A DNA stretch of 64,000 bases from NCBI GenBank assembly GCA_035578175.1, contig JAQMRL010000021.1, positions 5,296,538-5,360,537 of the forward strand. The letters run 5' to 3'. Numbering within the stretch: the first letter of the stretch is position 1; each line of letters starts with the position of its first letter. This DNA comes from Catonia carolina (Eukaryota > Arthropoda > Insecta > Hemiptera > Achilidae). Shown one piece after another: positions 31,231 through 42,820 of the stretch. The notes below the pieces were generated by a model. It did no database searches and was not told the DNA's origin. It worked only from the letters and a program-made list of their open reading frames with translations. Both the position numbers and the translations under genes were made by a program.

Positions 31231-32554
31231 CGAGGGGGTACCCAAAAGTATCCGGAATAGCTCTGCTGTGGGCGGAGCTTGTGCAGTACAAATTTCCGCC
31301 ACTAGGCTGCTTGTAGCGCTACTCATTGCCAGTTCAATGCCATTTTGTTCGTTGATCTAGCTTGTTCTGTTCTCGTGCAGTGATTGTTCTCGCAAGTGCT
31401 GTTTTGTGCTCGTGTCGTTTTTCATGATGGCAAGTTTTAGTGAACAACGTGCGGCTGTGAAATTTTGCTTCTTGCTCGGTAAAAACGCCGCGGAAACAGT
31501 TGTAATGTTGAACACAGCTTACAAAGACGACGCTATTGGAAAAACCCAAGTGTACGAGTGGTTTTTGCGCTTTAAAAATGGCGACATGTCGATTGAGAAC
31601 AAACCTCGTTCTGGACGACCGTCGACTTCCCGAACAGACGAAAATGTTGTGAAAGTGAAAGAAATTGTACGAACAGACTGACGACAGACCATTGACCAAA
31701 TATCACAGGTTAGTGGGTTATCTTGGAGCTCAGTCCAACGCATTTTAACAGATGACTTGACAATGAAAAGAGTCGCTGCCAAGTTTGTGCCTCGGGTTCT
31801 GACAGACACTCAAAAGGAACGTCGAATTGAAACGTGTAGTGATTTGAAACAACAGCTTGAAACTGATCCAGATTTCATGTCAAAGATCATTACGGGTGAC
31901 GAGTCTTGGTGCTATGGGTACGACCCAGAAACCAAACAACAATCCAGTCAATGGAAGACTTCATTATCACCCCGACCAAAAAAAAGTCGTCAAGTCAGAT
32001 CGAACATCAAAACAATGCTGATTTGTTTTTTTGATGTGAGGGGAATTGTCCATTCAGAGTTCGTTCCACCAGGCCAGACGGTAAATCAAGCTTTTTATCT
32101 TGAAGTGTTAAGAAGACTACGAAACAGCATTCGTCGTAAAAGACCTAATTTGTGGCAGACAGGGGACTGGTTTTTCCACCACGACAACGCGCCTGCACAC
32201 ACGGCAATCTCGGTTACCCAGTTTTTGGCGAAAAACGGCATGCTTTTGCTACCACACGCACCGTACTCACCCGATCTGGCTCCGTGTGATTTTTTCTTGT
32301 TCCCACGCATGAAAAGGGGCATGAAAGGTCTCCGATTTAACAACGTTGATGATGTCAAGAAAAAAACGACGGATGAGCTGGCAGCCATCACTGAAGAGGA
32401 GTACAAAAAATGTTTTGAACAGTGGAAGCACCGGTGGGACAAATGTATTAGTTGTAATGGAGAGTATTTTGAAGGGGGATAAGGTTCTTTTGTAAAAAAA
32501 ATAAAAATAAATAGTTTTAAAAAATAATTCCGGTTTCTTTTGGGTACCCCCTCG
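31231..32554 (+). mobile_element. M4 mariner, copy 1 (one premature stop)
   Basis: 1324 bp, TIRs CGAGGGGGTACCCAAAAG and inverse, TA on both sides (31229-31230, 32555-32556). It is nearly identical to the intact copy at 54758-56080, so insertion was recent. Confidence 0.93.
31424..32482 (+). pseudogene. M4 mariner transposase, stop-containing
   Basis: The frame runs from MMASFSEQRAAVKFCFLLGK. It has a TGA at 31679-31681 where the other copy has CGA (Arg), a CpG-type change. It then continues with ITGDESWCYGYDPET, FFHHDNAPAHTA and PYSPDLAPCDFFLFP, the three Asp motifs of a DD34D mariner. The C-terminus ends EYFEGG* in place of EYFEEDKVLL. Confidence 0.92.
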
Positions 32555-32556
32555 TA

Positions 32557-33151
32557 TATTGTGACACGTATATCCGTTGTGAAAAGCAATAATAAAAAGG
32601 CCTATAATAAATTAATACATAGACATAATAATAATAATATTTACACGATGACTAAATGTTTTTGTACTGCCCGATAAGACGAATATATTACTCACATTCT
32701 ATTAGGCCACCCGCCCCGCCCCGCCCCACTTCCCCAGGCGACAGAGATCATGAGCTGGCGCGCGTACACTAGTATGGCGACGGCCGCCATGAGCCAAGCT
32801 AATTTCCCCGTAATGTATAGTTCGTTTGTTTTAGGAAGAAGCTTGTAAGGGGTGGGCGAGTAGGTAGAGTAGGGATAGTTTCAAAGGGTAAAGTGTTGTC
32901 TCCTTCTCACTTAATGATCATTCCCTCTCTTTCTAACTGTATACTATGTTACAACTACGAGGTGCTTCCCCCACCACTAAACAGAACAGCTCAGCGGCAC
33001 ACAGCGTTGGAGGGAGAGCTTCTAGCTAGAACAAATGACCTGTACGTATAGTCCATCTACTGTAAGAGTACTCCGCGTGAGGCAAGAGCCTGCCTATACG
33101 TTGTAAACGAAAGTTTCTCACTAGTTACCAGATATCTACCTCTCCGCCTGA
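32557..33151. other. Low-copy intergenic stretch with CpG-rich core
   Basis: Positions 32700-32815 hold three GC-box-like CCGCCCC repeats, CGCGCG and the palindromic ATGGCGACGGCCGCCAT, with about ten CpGs in an otherwise AT-rich window. No ORF was recognised. It could be a promoter of an unannotated transcript or a regulatory element. Confidence 0.45.
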
Positions 33152-33955
33152 CAATTAATCAACCCCATCACCCAATCAGATGAGGATGATGTGTATGACG
33201 TGTAAATGAGACTGTGTAGTCTTCTACAGACCCAGGCCGACCATTCCTGAGATAGTATGGCTAATTGAACCCCAACCATCAAACTACACCGGTAACCACT
33301 GTCTAGTATTCAAATCCGTATAAAAATAACTACCTTTACTAGGATTTTTTTTTTTTTTGACTTTATTAGGAAAATTCACAACTGTATATAATAACAACGA
33401 GTGAATGAGGTGATTAAGAAATGGAATAAAATGCGCTTTAAGACTTAGAGGACATCACCACTCAACAGTGGGCTCCAGCTGGAAATGTCCTGTGGATGGA
33501 TTAGATAATCGTGTATACTATCGGAAATTACTTATTACAAAATGATGTCCCTACTCCATCGTCGGTGTAGACGTCTGCGGGCCTTCCCGGGAAGGTATGG
33601 TAGGTATAGGTTGCGTACAAGTTCGTTGCTATGATGTGATAATTTCATACGGAATCTTGTGTAAATATTACGAAATAAGTCGTTCACGTACGGAATATTA
33701 TTGAGGTCATTGTGCAAACAGTCATTGGTAACGTAAAAGGGAGCATTTGTAATTTGTCGTAAGAGTTTTGACTGAAATCGCTGGATTTTTGAAATTACGG
33801 ATGCCTTAGCAGTTCCATAGATTTGGCAGGCATACATCCAAACAGGCCGGAGATAATTACTAGGATTTGAACCAGGAACTTTCATCTCCGAAAATCAGCT
33901 GTTAAACAGCTGATTTTGGCGACGACTTCACTTCTAGAACAACCCGGTGGGTCGT
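33152..33955 (-). repeat. S2 SINE split by a LINE
   Basis: The minus-strand S2 tail is at 33152-33347 and the head at 33859-33955. Confidence 0.85.
33348..33858 (-). mobile_element. 5'-truncated jockey-type LINE insert
   Basis: Duplication ACTAGGATTT at 33338-33347 and 33859-33868, with a T run at the left (poly(A) tail). The minus-strand protein has RPVWMYACQIYGTAKASV, QRFQSKLLRQITNAPFYV and NLYLPYLPGKARRRLHR, typical of jockey reverse-transcriptase ends. Confidence 0.9.
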
Positions 33956-34094
33956 AAAAAATTATAAAATAAAAATTGCAAACATTATAAGTATGGCTGG
34001 ACGTAACACCATAGTTGGGTGGATTAATTTTTCCGCCACGAATTAAAATAAATAATTTTAGATTTTCAAAGTATAATTAAGGACAAAGTATAAT

Positions 34095-34446
34095 AATAAA
34101 TTTGTTGCAGAGCTAAAATAAATAGTTCTGTTTTTTATCACATGATCAGCCAATTAAATGACTGAATCATTTAAGAACAGAAGAGGTAGAGGTGTATTGT
34201 GACACTAATCAGAGTTATCTCATCTGAAAGTAATGAATTTCATTGTACAGCCAGACCCTGTGGTGAATGAAGTGAAGGTGTCATTTACAGAGTGGAAAAT
34301 ATGTGCTTTTCAGAGGGCCCGGCATGCTGATAAGCGTACTTTTCCACTCGGTGAGGAAGGCAACGGTAAACCACCTCACTCCTCGATTTACTTAGTAAAA
34401 CCTCTAGAGGTTCAAACCAGCCTTTCGGCTGTTGACCTAAACAACA
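34095..34446 (+). repeat. S3 SINE-like repeat
   Basis: Sense S3 with an open 72-codon frame (34233-34451) starting MNFIVQPDPVVNEVK. Very similar frames are open in the S3 copies at 29139-29528 (minus) and 39531-39925. Confidence 0.85.
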
Positions 34447-35078
34447 ATTAAGGAAATTAACATTTATATTGTAATGATATTTTTTGTAAACAAAGAGAAA
34501 ATAAATAAAATAAATTAATTAGTGAAGTTTAACTTGACATTCCAATGCAATTTTCACTTTTATTATTATTATTTATGTATAAAATGTAATAAACTAGATT
34601 CTTCTCATATCTAATTACATAAAGCTTCTTGTATTTCTGTCAGTTTCTTTTCAAAATACCTTTTCATTTGTACGTACATCATAAGTTGACAATTCCGTTT
34701 CAGGAGTTGAAATAAAACAATATTTTATTTCCTCATTAAAAAAAATTACAAGTAATGCTAACTGGTTGTAAACAATACATACGGACTAACTTGACTCTTT
34801 TAGATTTAGAAAGTGTTTTACAATTATTATTATTATTATTATTATTACCCAGGTAATATTACAGTTACAGTTCAAGGACTTTAAAGCTGTTAATACCGGA
34901 CCTTTTTATAATTATTACCTATTCTATTTGTTTACAGTTATTGTTTTTCTAACATATACTGTATAACCACTAATAGTGATTGTGTAACCGGAATTCATAG
35001 TTATGGTTTTCCGTTTTAATTTTTCTATTTACAGTAGAATTTCGGTAGTCCGGCACTCCAGTAATCCGGCCCTTAAAG
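34447..35078. other. Unassigned AT-rich intergenic
   Basis: Contains (ATT)n near 34826-34850 and nothing else recognisable. A TAGTCCGGCACTCCAG pogo-like motif lies near 35045. Confidence 0.4.
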
Positions 35079-35080
35079 TA

Positions 35081-35872
35081 TAGGGTGATTTTTTTAGTCC
35101 TGTTACCCAATTGTTAATGTCTGGTAATATTTTTCTAAAAAAAATAAATTTTGTTTTGTGACACTAAGTTGGTAGCCCTACTCAACCAGTATGAATATGG
35201 CAGTGTGAGTTGATTCTCCTTGAGCTGTGTAAAATTTTGTGCCATTTCCGGTCGTGCTACGAACAGAATGTCTTTTATCCTAAAACAATCTCTTGTTTAA
35301 ATCTGGAGGCTGAAGCTCTAGAACTAATCGTATGCGATACGGATACAATTTCAATTTTTTAGCAGCTTTCTGAGCACTCGAACATGACAAATCAACATGC
35401 GAGGAAAGTTTTTGTAAATTTTTCCATGGAGAATTGAGCAATCTTGTTTTCACATTCTCTTAACGTCATCTGTCAAAAGAGTTGGTCGGCCACTACGTTT
35501 TCTGCTGCAAACAATACCTGCCTCTAAAAATCAGTTAGTTAGCCTACAAATTGACTAGAACAGAGTGGAGGAACACCAAAAAATTTAATTTGAAATGATT
35601 CTTTTACACTCGCATACGATTTTGTAGCAAAATATTGTTCAAGAATGAAAACCCGTTGTTCTAGGGTAAAAGACATTCTGTTCGTAACACAACTGGAAAC
35701 AGCACAAAATTTTACGCAACTCAAGGAGAATCAACTCAAACTGTCGTATATATACCGATTGAGTAGGGGTACCAACTTTGTGTGACAAAACAAAATATCC
35801 CTTTCTTAGAAAAAAATTACCAGACATTAACAATTGGGTAACAGGACTAAAAAATCACCCTGTATATGGCAA
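35081..35872 (-). mobile_element. M5 mariner/IS630-class element with long TIRs
   Basis: About 100-bp inverted arms (AGGGTGATTTTTTTAGTCC... and inverse) lie at TA sites. The minus-strand remnant MSFTLEQRVFILEQYFATKS is the N-terminal helix-turn-helix of an IS630-type transposase. The catalytic core is deleted. Confidence 0.8.
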
Positions 35873-35879
35873 CGGTTCC

Positions 35880-36490
35880 CAAAGTGGGGGGCACGCCCCC
35901 CAAGGGAGGCGTGAAGACACGTCAAGGGGGGCGCGGGACTTCGAGATAGCTTTACGCTCCATAACGGATCCTTTCAGTGTCAACATAGACTTCCTGCCCG
36001 AATTACTTAAAAAATAAGTTTTAGAAATAAAAAATGTTTCTGCTGCGAAAAACGATTTCGATAAAATTGACAAAACATCACTTTGGGTTAAGTATTACCA
36101 AGTTTACCCCAGTATATAACAGCAAGCGGCAGTAATATTGTAATTATCTTTGTCAAGCACCTATCTGTGCGAAAAAGTGTTTTCAGCACTTGTTACAATA
36201 AAAACAAAGCATCGGTGCAATGTTAGTTTTATCAATGATTTACGTTGTGCACTTTCTAATAATCAACCTTTTTTTTTAAAAAAATGCGAGGTCATCCATC
36301 CACTGATTTATTTTGTCTCTTGTTAAAATTAAATTGCAACTTCTAATGCTACAAAAAATAAAAAAATAAATGTATGGTTATTCAATGTAATACGTGATTT
36401 TTCATTGCCCAATAAAATTGTGTAAGGGGGCGTGAGAAGTTTTCTTTTTGGCAAAAGGGGGCGTAAAAGATAGACGTTTGGGAACCGCTG
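35880..36490 (+). pseudogene. hAT transposase relic
   Basis: The ends CAACGGTTCCCAAAG and TTTGGGAACCGCTG are flanked by GTATATGG and GTATAAAG (8 bp, two mismatches). The coding remnant STYLCEKVFSALVTIKTKHR, then NDLRCALSNNQP, is the dimerisation C-terminus of ZBED5/SCAND3-like hAT transposases. Confidence 0.82.
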
Positions 36491-36774
36491 GTATAAAGCC
36501 TAAAAGTTTGAAACCTCACCCAGGACAGATTTTGGTGAAAGATTTAAATTGAATTACGGAAATCAACTCGACCTAATTACGGCGGATAATAAAGAACTGA
36601 ATAAGCAGATTTTAATTATTGTTAAATGGAATCATTTTTGGCCTTTTATCCAAAACCCACAACTGGGTCATACTCTGCACTTCATGCTGAATTAACAACG
36701 AAACGTAATTCTCAGAACAGGAGCACCCCCACACAGCACTAGGCGATGTCAATAGCCGATTATTATGTTTACTA

Positions 36775-37366
36775 ACGGGTGTTTCAAAAAGGACGCACTT
36801 CGAAGTTTGAGACCGCTAATTTATTACATTAAGTAATTACAAATTATACGGTATGAAATTATTACCTTTATAACATTCAGATTATCTTTAAAACTTCACA
36901 ATAAATGTTCAAAATGACTTCCTCTGCTTGTAATGCAAGTTCGGACACGTTTCATAACATTTGCAGCCACTTTTCGTAGTGTTTGCTCATTAATGTTTGT
37001 AATCTCACATTCAATATTAGCCTTCAATTCTTCAATTGTATGAGGCTTGTTTTTAAAAACCTTACTCTTTAAATTCCCCCGAAGAAAAAAATCCGCAGGA
37101 GTAAGATCTGGGGATCTTGGGGATCTTATATGCGCAATAATTTTCAATAATAAAAACATGTTAATCCTTTGAAAAAACCATGTTTGAACTTATAAAGACA
37201 CTACAGACACAAATGAATACCGGGATAGCACTAGTACATGCCAGTAATACACAATGGGTCAACAATGAGTACGGTAGTGCCAACTGTTATTTGGGGGAAA
37301 AAATATTCCCTATGCAGAAAATATTAACCCTTAAACTTCGAAGTGCGTCCTTTTTGAAACACCCGT
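36775..37366 (-). mobile_element. M6 mariner/IS630 deletion derivative
   Basis: 592 bp with TIRs ACGGGTGTTTCAAAAAGGAC and inverse at TA sites. The minus-strand remnant has SPRSPDLTPADFFLRGNLK and ends GSHFEHLL, the third motif and C-terminus. Confidence 0.88.
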
Positions 37367-37384
37367 TATTTACAACAGAAAAGT

Positions 37385-37640
37385 TAAAAGTGTAAAAGAC
37401 ACTAGTCGTAGTTCTCTCCTCTGAGAATAATCGATTTCATTAAACAACCAGACCCTGTGGTGAATCAAGTGAAGTTTTGATTTTCAGGGTGAAAAATTTT
37501 CAGAGCCGGGTATGCAGATAACAATACTTTTCCACTCAGCGAGGAAGGCAATAGTAAATCATCTCAATCTTCGTTGTACTTAGTTAACCCTCTAAAGGTT
37601 GAAACAAGCGTTTCAGCTGACATAAACAATATTGTTTACA
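37385..37640 (+). repeat. Diverged S3
   Basis: S3 body with many changes. Its 3' half and the following 75 bp are repeated at 38334-38526. Confidence 0.7.
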
Positions 37641-37716
37641 AATGATTAAAAACACAGGCTATACTATTCATTATTTACACTGACAAGAGAAAGTTCTGTG
37701 AATATTTTACACCATA

Positions 37717-38333
37717 TCTTTACTTTCTCTTGCCTACATGAATATATAGGAAGGAAAGTATTGTTTTCATGTCGATTTTAACAAATGCACTCTTCACCCG
37801 AATATACACGTAAACAGACCCCCCAACCCAAAAAAATATGTTTTTGGCGATTGGTCTGTGTCTGCGTGTATGCAAAATATCTCAAGAATGGAACATCGTA
37901 CGAACTTGAAACTTGAAACTTAAGTTACATACACTACCGGGCCCAACAAGAACATTTTCATCAAAATCGGTCGGCCGGAAGTAGTATTTATTCGTGTAAT
38001 TTTTCACTTTTTTGCGATTTTCTCAACAACTGGTCATACGATTTTTTTTAAAATCCCCTCATTTAGTTACATTTTTATGCTCTACAAGATGCGGTAGGCG
38101 CAATGTTTGCCGAAATTCTTGGTGAGGCTGTTTTCACGTAAAAAAATTGCGGCTTCAATATGCATTTCAGCGCAAAATTGTATAAATATAATAAAAATTA
38201 TAGAGAATTTAAAATTGGACAACTTTTATTTCAAACATTGTTTTGTATAACGCTTAGTTTAACGGTAATTAGCAATTTACCGTATTTTTCTCACGAAAAC
38301 GTGTGAAAAATCGATTTTTTCATATTTCAGATT
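37717..38333 (-). mobile_element. H element, 5' end missing, between direct duplicates
   Basis: H 3' end through the body to GTGTGAAAAATCGATTTTTT. The duplicated S3/H-end segments (37535-37716 and 38334-38526) flank it. Confidence 0.8.
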
Positions 38334-38549
38334 TTCCACTCACCGAGGAAGGCAATAGTAAATCACCTCATTCCTCATTTTACTTAGTAAACCCTCTAGA
38401 AATTCAAACCAGCCTTTTGGCTGACCAAAACAACATTTTTACAAATGATTAAAAACACAGGCTATACGATTCATTATTTACACTGGCAAGAGAAAGTTCT
38501 GTGAATATTTTACACCATATTTTTACGATTCTAATAAATTATCTAAATT

Positions 38550-39110
38550 ATCTTTTTTTTTTTTAACTTTGGAGACCGCAATGGATCACTTAAGTCAGCT
38601 TATTGGAAGTTCTGTTCTGGTTCTTTTCTTTGATCTTTTCCCAGTATTTTTCATTCTGACAGATCTTGCCTGTCTTTCTGCATCTGAAACAATCGCTCTT
38701 CTTACTCCTCTGTTGTCTGTCTTTTGTTTGAATCTGATGTTTTTATCCTTCAATGCTTTCAATTTCTCTGTCTCACTCTCCAAATCCCTCACTGTCATTC
38801 CCAATTCCTCCATATCTTCCTTAATTTCTTTAATCCAAATTGGTGCTGTTTTTTTGAAATAAAGATTCCTTATTATTCTGTTAATTATTCTATCTTCCGG
38901 TGTTCTAAGTAAGTGGCCAAAGAACAATATTCTCTTTTTCCTCATGGAGTCTATTATTGGTTCGTTTTCTCGATAAACTTGTTCGTTGGGTAATAATCTC
39001 CATTCACCCTCTACTTTGTGTTTTTTTCCTATACATTTTCTGAGGATTCTTCTTTCCTGTTTTTCGATTCTATCGGTTCTATTTTTCTGGTTTAGCTTAA
39101 ATAGCGTTTA
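38550..39110 (-). mobile_element. LINE reverse-transcriptase C-terminal fragment
   Basis: The minus-strand reading has ERRILRKCIGKKHKVEGEW, then MRKKRILFFGHLLRTPEDR and a basic C-terminus. It is related to the LINE at 56677-57324. Confidence 0.8.
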
Positions 39111-39530
39111 AATTATCTTTATAATATTGTAAAACAAAAAACGGTAAAACTTTATTAATTACGTAAATGTTTTAGAGTAGTTTATACACATTTTTGTGTG
39201 GACACGCAAAGAGAATACAAGAGAAAATGTAAAGATTTTCTAACCTACATTATTTATAAACAGAGAGAAATATTGGTTAAACATCTAAGAATTTAATAAA
39301 AGATTCATGCTTTCATGAATTTTTGAATAAGTAGTACTTGAAAACTATTAGTGTTATTTTAAAACAATGATTTGTAAATTTAAAATATTTAATATTTTTA
39401 TTACAATGTAGAAAGCAAGATATGTAGCGCGGAACGATGAAAGTATTTTTAACAGAAATTATTTAAAAAAACCCGTAAAAATAATGTAAATGAAAGAATA
39501 ATATATATGTTATAGTAGCTATGGAATCTG
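39111..39530. other. Unassigned AT-rich intergenic
   Basis: No signal recognised. Confidence 0.4.
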
Positions 39531-39925
39531 CCCATAACAGACAGGTGGAGTGTCAAATTATTTACACTCAATCTGTTCGTTGCAGGGCTAAAATAAATAG
39601 TTCTGTTTCTTATCACATGGTCAGTCAATTAAATGACTGAATCATTTAAGAACAGAAGAAGTAGAGGTGTAAAAGACACTAATCAGAGTTATCTTCTCTG
39701 AAAGTAATTAATTTCATTGTACAGCCAGACCCTGCGGTGAATGAAGTGAATTTGTCATTTACAGAGTGGAAAATATGTGCTTTTCAGAGGGCCCGGCATG
39801 CTGATAAGCGTACTTTTCCACTCGGTGAGGAAGGCAATGGTAAACCACCTCACTCCTCGTTTTACTTAGTAAAACCTCTACAGGTTCAAACCAGCCTTTC
39901 GGCTGTTGACCTAAACAACAACAAC
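39531..39925 (+). repeat. S3 SINE-like repeat
   Basis: Full-length sense copy ending CTAAACAACAACAAC. Confidence 0.88.
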
Positions 39926-39968
39926 AGCTATGGAATAACAATATGATCATATAAAATTTATCTCAGTA

Positions 39969-41856
39969 CGAGGCGTGTTCAGAAATTAAGTACCGTTTTT
40001 AAAAAACACAAGTAAAACAATTTTTTTCAACACAATTTTATTTCTACATAAAAGCCCAAACCTTAAACTATTTTTCGACATAGTTTCCACCGATGTTCAA
40101 ACACTTGTCGTAGCGGGTGATCAATTTGTCTATACCCTCTACGTAGAAGGTTCCCGCCAACGAATGTAGCCACAACTCCACGGCAGTTTTCACTTCATCG
40201 TCGGTTTAAAAGCGTTGGCCGCCTAGCTCGCGCTTCATGTGCAGGAACAAGTGGTAGTCAGACGGTGCCAAGTCCGGGCTGTAGGGCGGGTGATCGAACT
40301 GCTCCCAACGAAATTGTCGAACCAATGTTTAAATGTCACCAGCGGTATGGGGCCGAGCATTGTTATGGAGCAAAACAATTCCGTTACTGAGCATTCCTCT
40401 CCGTTAGTTTTCAATTTCCCGCCTTAGTTTTCTTAAGATTTCGTACCTTGCCGCATTAAAGGTTTCACCTCTTGGGAGAAAATCAATCAGCAAAACACCT
40501 TTCCGAACCCGAAAGACAGTGCACATGATTTTTTTTGTGCAGACATTGTCGTCATGAATTTTTGTTTCTTCGGGGATTGCGTGTGTCGCCACTCCATTGA
40601 CTTCTGTTTAGATTCCGGTGTGACATGACTGACTCAAGTTTCATCACTTGTCACAATTTTGTTTAAAAAATTGTCATATCATCACTGTACCGGGTGAGAA
40701 AAGTCAAAGCACTTCCGAGTCTCTTGGTTTTGTGCACGTCAGTGGCGGGAACCTTCTACGAAGAGTGTATAGACAAATTGATCACCCGCTACGACAAGTG
40801 TTTGAACATCGGTGGAAACTATGTCTAAAAATCTGGTGTGAAACACTCACACAACTTTCTCTTGCCAATGCAAATAATTAATAATAAACCTAACATTGTT
40901 AATAAAATATTAGAAATAAACAAAAACATAACCTTATTTTAATCATGAGTGAATGACGCAAAATGAAAATCGAACTCAATTTGGCTTAAAAAACGGAAAA
41001 TCACACTTTCACGCTAAACTAGGCTCTGTAGAGAAAGATTCTGTAAATAAAAGTTGTAGATCTCTTAACTTTCTATAAATTTTATTATATACACTTTTGT
41101 CGTAAAGTGCATACTAAGGCCGAAATCTAAAAAAAAATTTTTCACACGTTTTCGTGAAAAAAAACAGAAAATCGCTAATTACCGCTAAACTAAGCGTTAT
41201 ACAAAAAAAAAAAATGCTCGAAATAAAAGTTGTAGGTTTTCAAATTTTCTACAACGTTTATTATATAATTTTTTGCGCTATAATACATATTAAAGCCGTA
41301 ATCTTAAAAAAACACTTTTTTTACGTAAAAACAGCCTCACCAAGAATTTCGGCGAACATGACGCCTACCCTATCTTGTAGAGAATAAAAAATTGAGTAAA
41401 TGAGGCGATTTTTAAAAAAATCGTATGACCAGTTTTTGAGAAAATCACAAAAAGTGAAAAATTATACGAATAAACTACTACTTCCGGTTGACCGATTTTG
41501 ATGAAAATGTTCGTGTCGGGTCCGGTAGCGGTATGTAACTTAAGTTTTAAGTTTCAAGTTCGTACGATGTTCCGTTCTTGAGATATTTTGTATACACACA
41601 CACACACAGACCAATCGCTAAAAACATGTTTTTTGGGTTCAGGGGGTTTGAAAACGTATAGATCCGGTGAAAACTCGATTTCTAAAAATCGACATGAAAA
41701 CAATAGGCCTACTTTCCTTCCTATTTATTCATATAGGCAAGAGAAAGTAAAAATAGTTTAAGGTTTGGGCTTTCATGTAGAAATAAAATTGTGTTGAAAA
41801 AAAATTGTTTTACTTGTTTTTTTTTAAAACGGTACTTACTTTTTGAACATGCCTGG
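39969..41856 (-). mobile_element. M7 mariner relic hosting a full H element
   Basis: TIR CGAGGCGTGTTCAGAAATTA and its inverse (ACTTTTTGAACATGCC) lie at TA sites. Minus-strand remnants include KIMCTVFRVRKGVLLIDFLP and RYEILRKLRREIEN (mariner core). An inverted duplicate of 40085-40175 sits at 40750-40826. The H insertion at 40832-41748 splits the right part. Confidence 0.83.
40832..41748 (+). mobile_element. H element, full length, clean insertion
   Basis: From TCTGGTGTGAAACACTCACA to GGCAAGAGAAAGT. Host M7 sequence (AAACTATGTC/AAAAATAGTTTAAGG) can be read as one piece across it from the inverted copy at about 40070-40085, giving a 917-bp element inserted in an A5 run. Confidence 0.9.
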
Positions 41857-41894
41857 TAATTGCAATTTATTTCAAGATTATGAACGTTATTGTT

Positions 41895-42529
41895 TAGGTG
41901 ATTTACCCGAAAGGCTAGTTTGAACCTCTAAAGCAGCGGTTTTTAAACTTTTTTGGTGGCGTACCACTTAATATGTCTTGACATAATCACGTACCACCAG
42001 TGGTTCTATCTCACAATAATAAAATTATGTATAAACGTGGTCAAGGGCACAGAAGAAGGGGAGGTGCGCGCTTAACATACTCTTTTAACACAATTAACCC
42101 TTTTAATTCCAAATTTTTTAACTTTACACAAACAAATATGTGTACATTGTTTCATACACTTTACTAACATTTAAGTGAAATAAATCACTTTTAGACATTC
42201 AGCCTTTTTTTGATGGCGTGACAAAAAAGTGTGACACATATGTCACATTGGGCTTGATGGTATCAAAGTTCCCAACAGTATGAATAAGTAAAAATCATGT
42301 GCAGGCTTCCTAAACAAAATTCTCTTGCTTAGATTTAAAGCAAAGCATTATTTAAGACTTAAAAAAGGTTACAATTCAAAAATATTGGTAAACTGGACAA
42401 AATCAGTATTTACAGCCTAAAAAATATACTTGTATGTACATTCAACATACTCGAAGAAATGCTACTTTATTTTAGTAAATGAACACGAATATTTAAGACT
42501 GAAACTAACTTTAAAAAGAAACTAATGGT
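41895..42529. other. S3 scrap, hAT left end and unassigned sequence
   Basis: An S3 scrap (41895-41935) is followed by a hAT-like terminus CAGCGGTTTTTAAAC with CGTACCAC repeats. No matching right end was found. The rest is AT-rich and unassigned. Confidence 0.5.
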
Positions 42530-42602
42530 CGCGTCCGTGGCGTAGTGGTCAGCATTTTGCACTGCAAAGCGAAGGTCTCAGGTTCGATTCGTGGCTAGGG
42601 TA
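42530..42602 (+). repeat. tRNA-like sequence (Cys-like), SINE head or pseudogene
   Basis: The A box TGGCGTAGTGG is near perfect, the B box is GGTTCGATTCG, and the loop CTGCAAA gives a GCA (Cys) anticodon. The acceptor stem does not pair and the T stem is weak, so it is not called a working tRNA gene. Confidence 0.5.
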
Positions 42603-42820
42603 CAGAAAATTATTATACTTCACATCCAGCGCTCTTTAATCAAAAGTAGTCGCTAACAATTAAAGTTTTTATGTCTTTTATTTTACTCCAATGTGACTTC
42701 TATGCCACCGCACTGGGTAAGAAAGGGTTAAGAGTCCAATCAAATTAATTTTTTAATTGGCTTAAAACATTTCAAACAAAACCTACTTCATTATGGTAAA
42801 ATCAAACAAAAATAAAAGTA

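Noticed and set aside
31334..31699. Open frames opposite the mariner transposase (also 32095-32589, 54726-55217, 55503-55978)
   Set aside because: Antisense shadows of the M4 coding sequence; they track it exactly in both copies.
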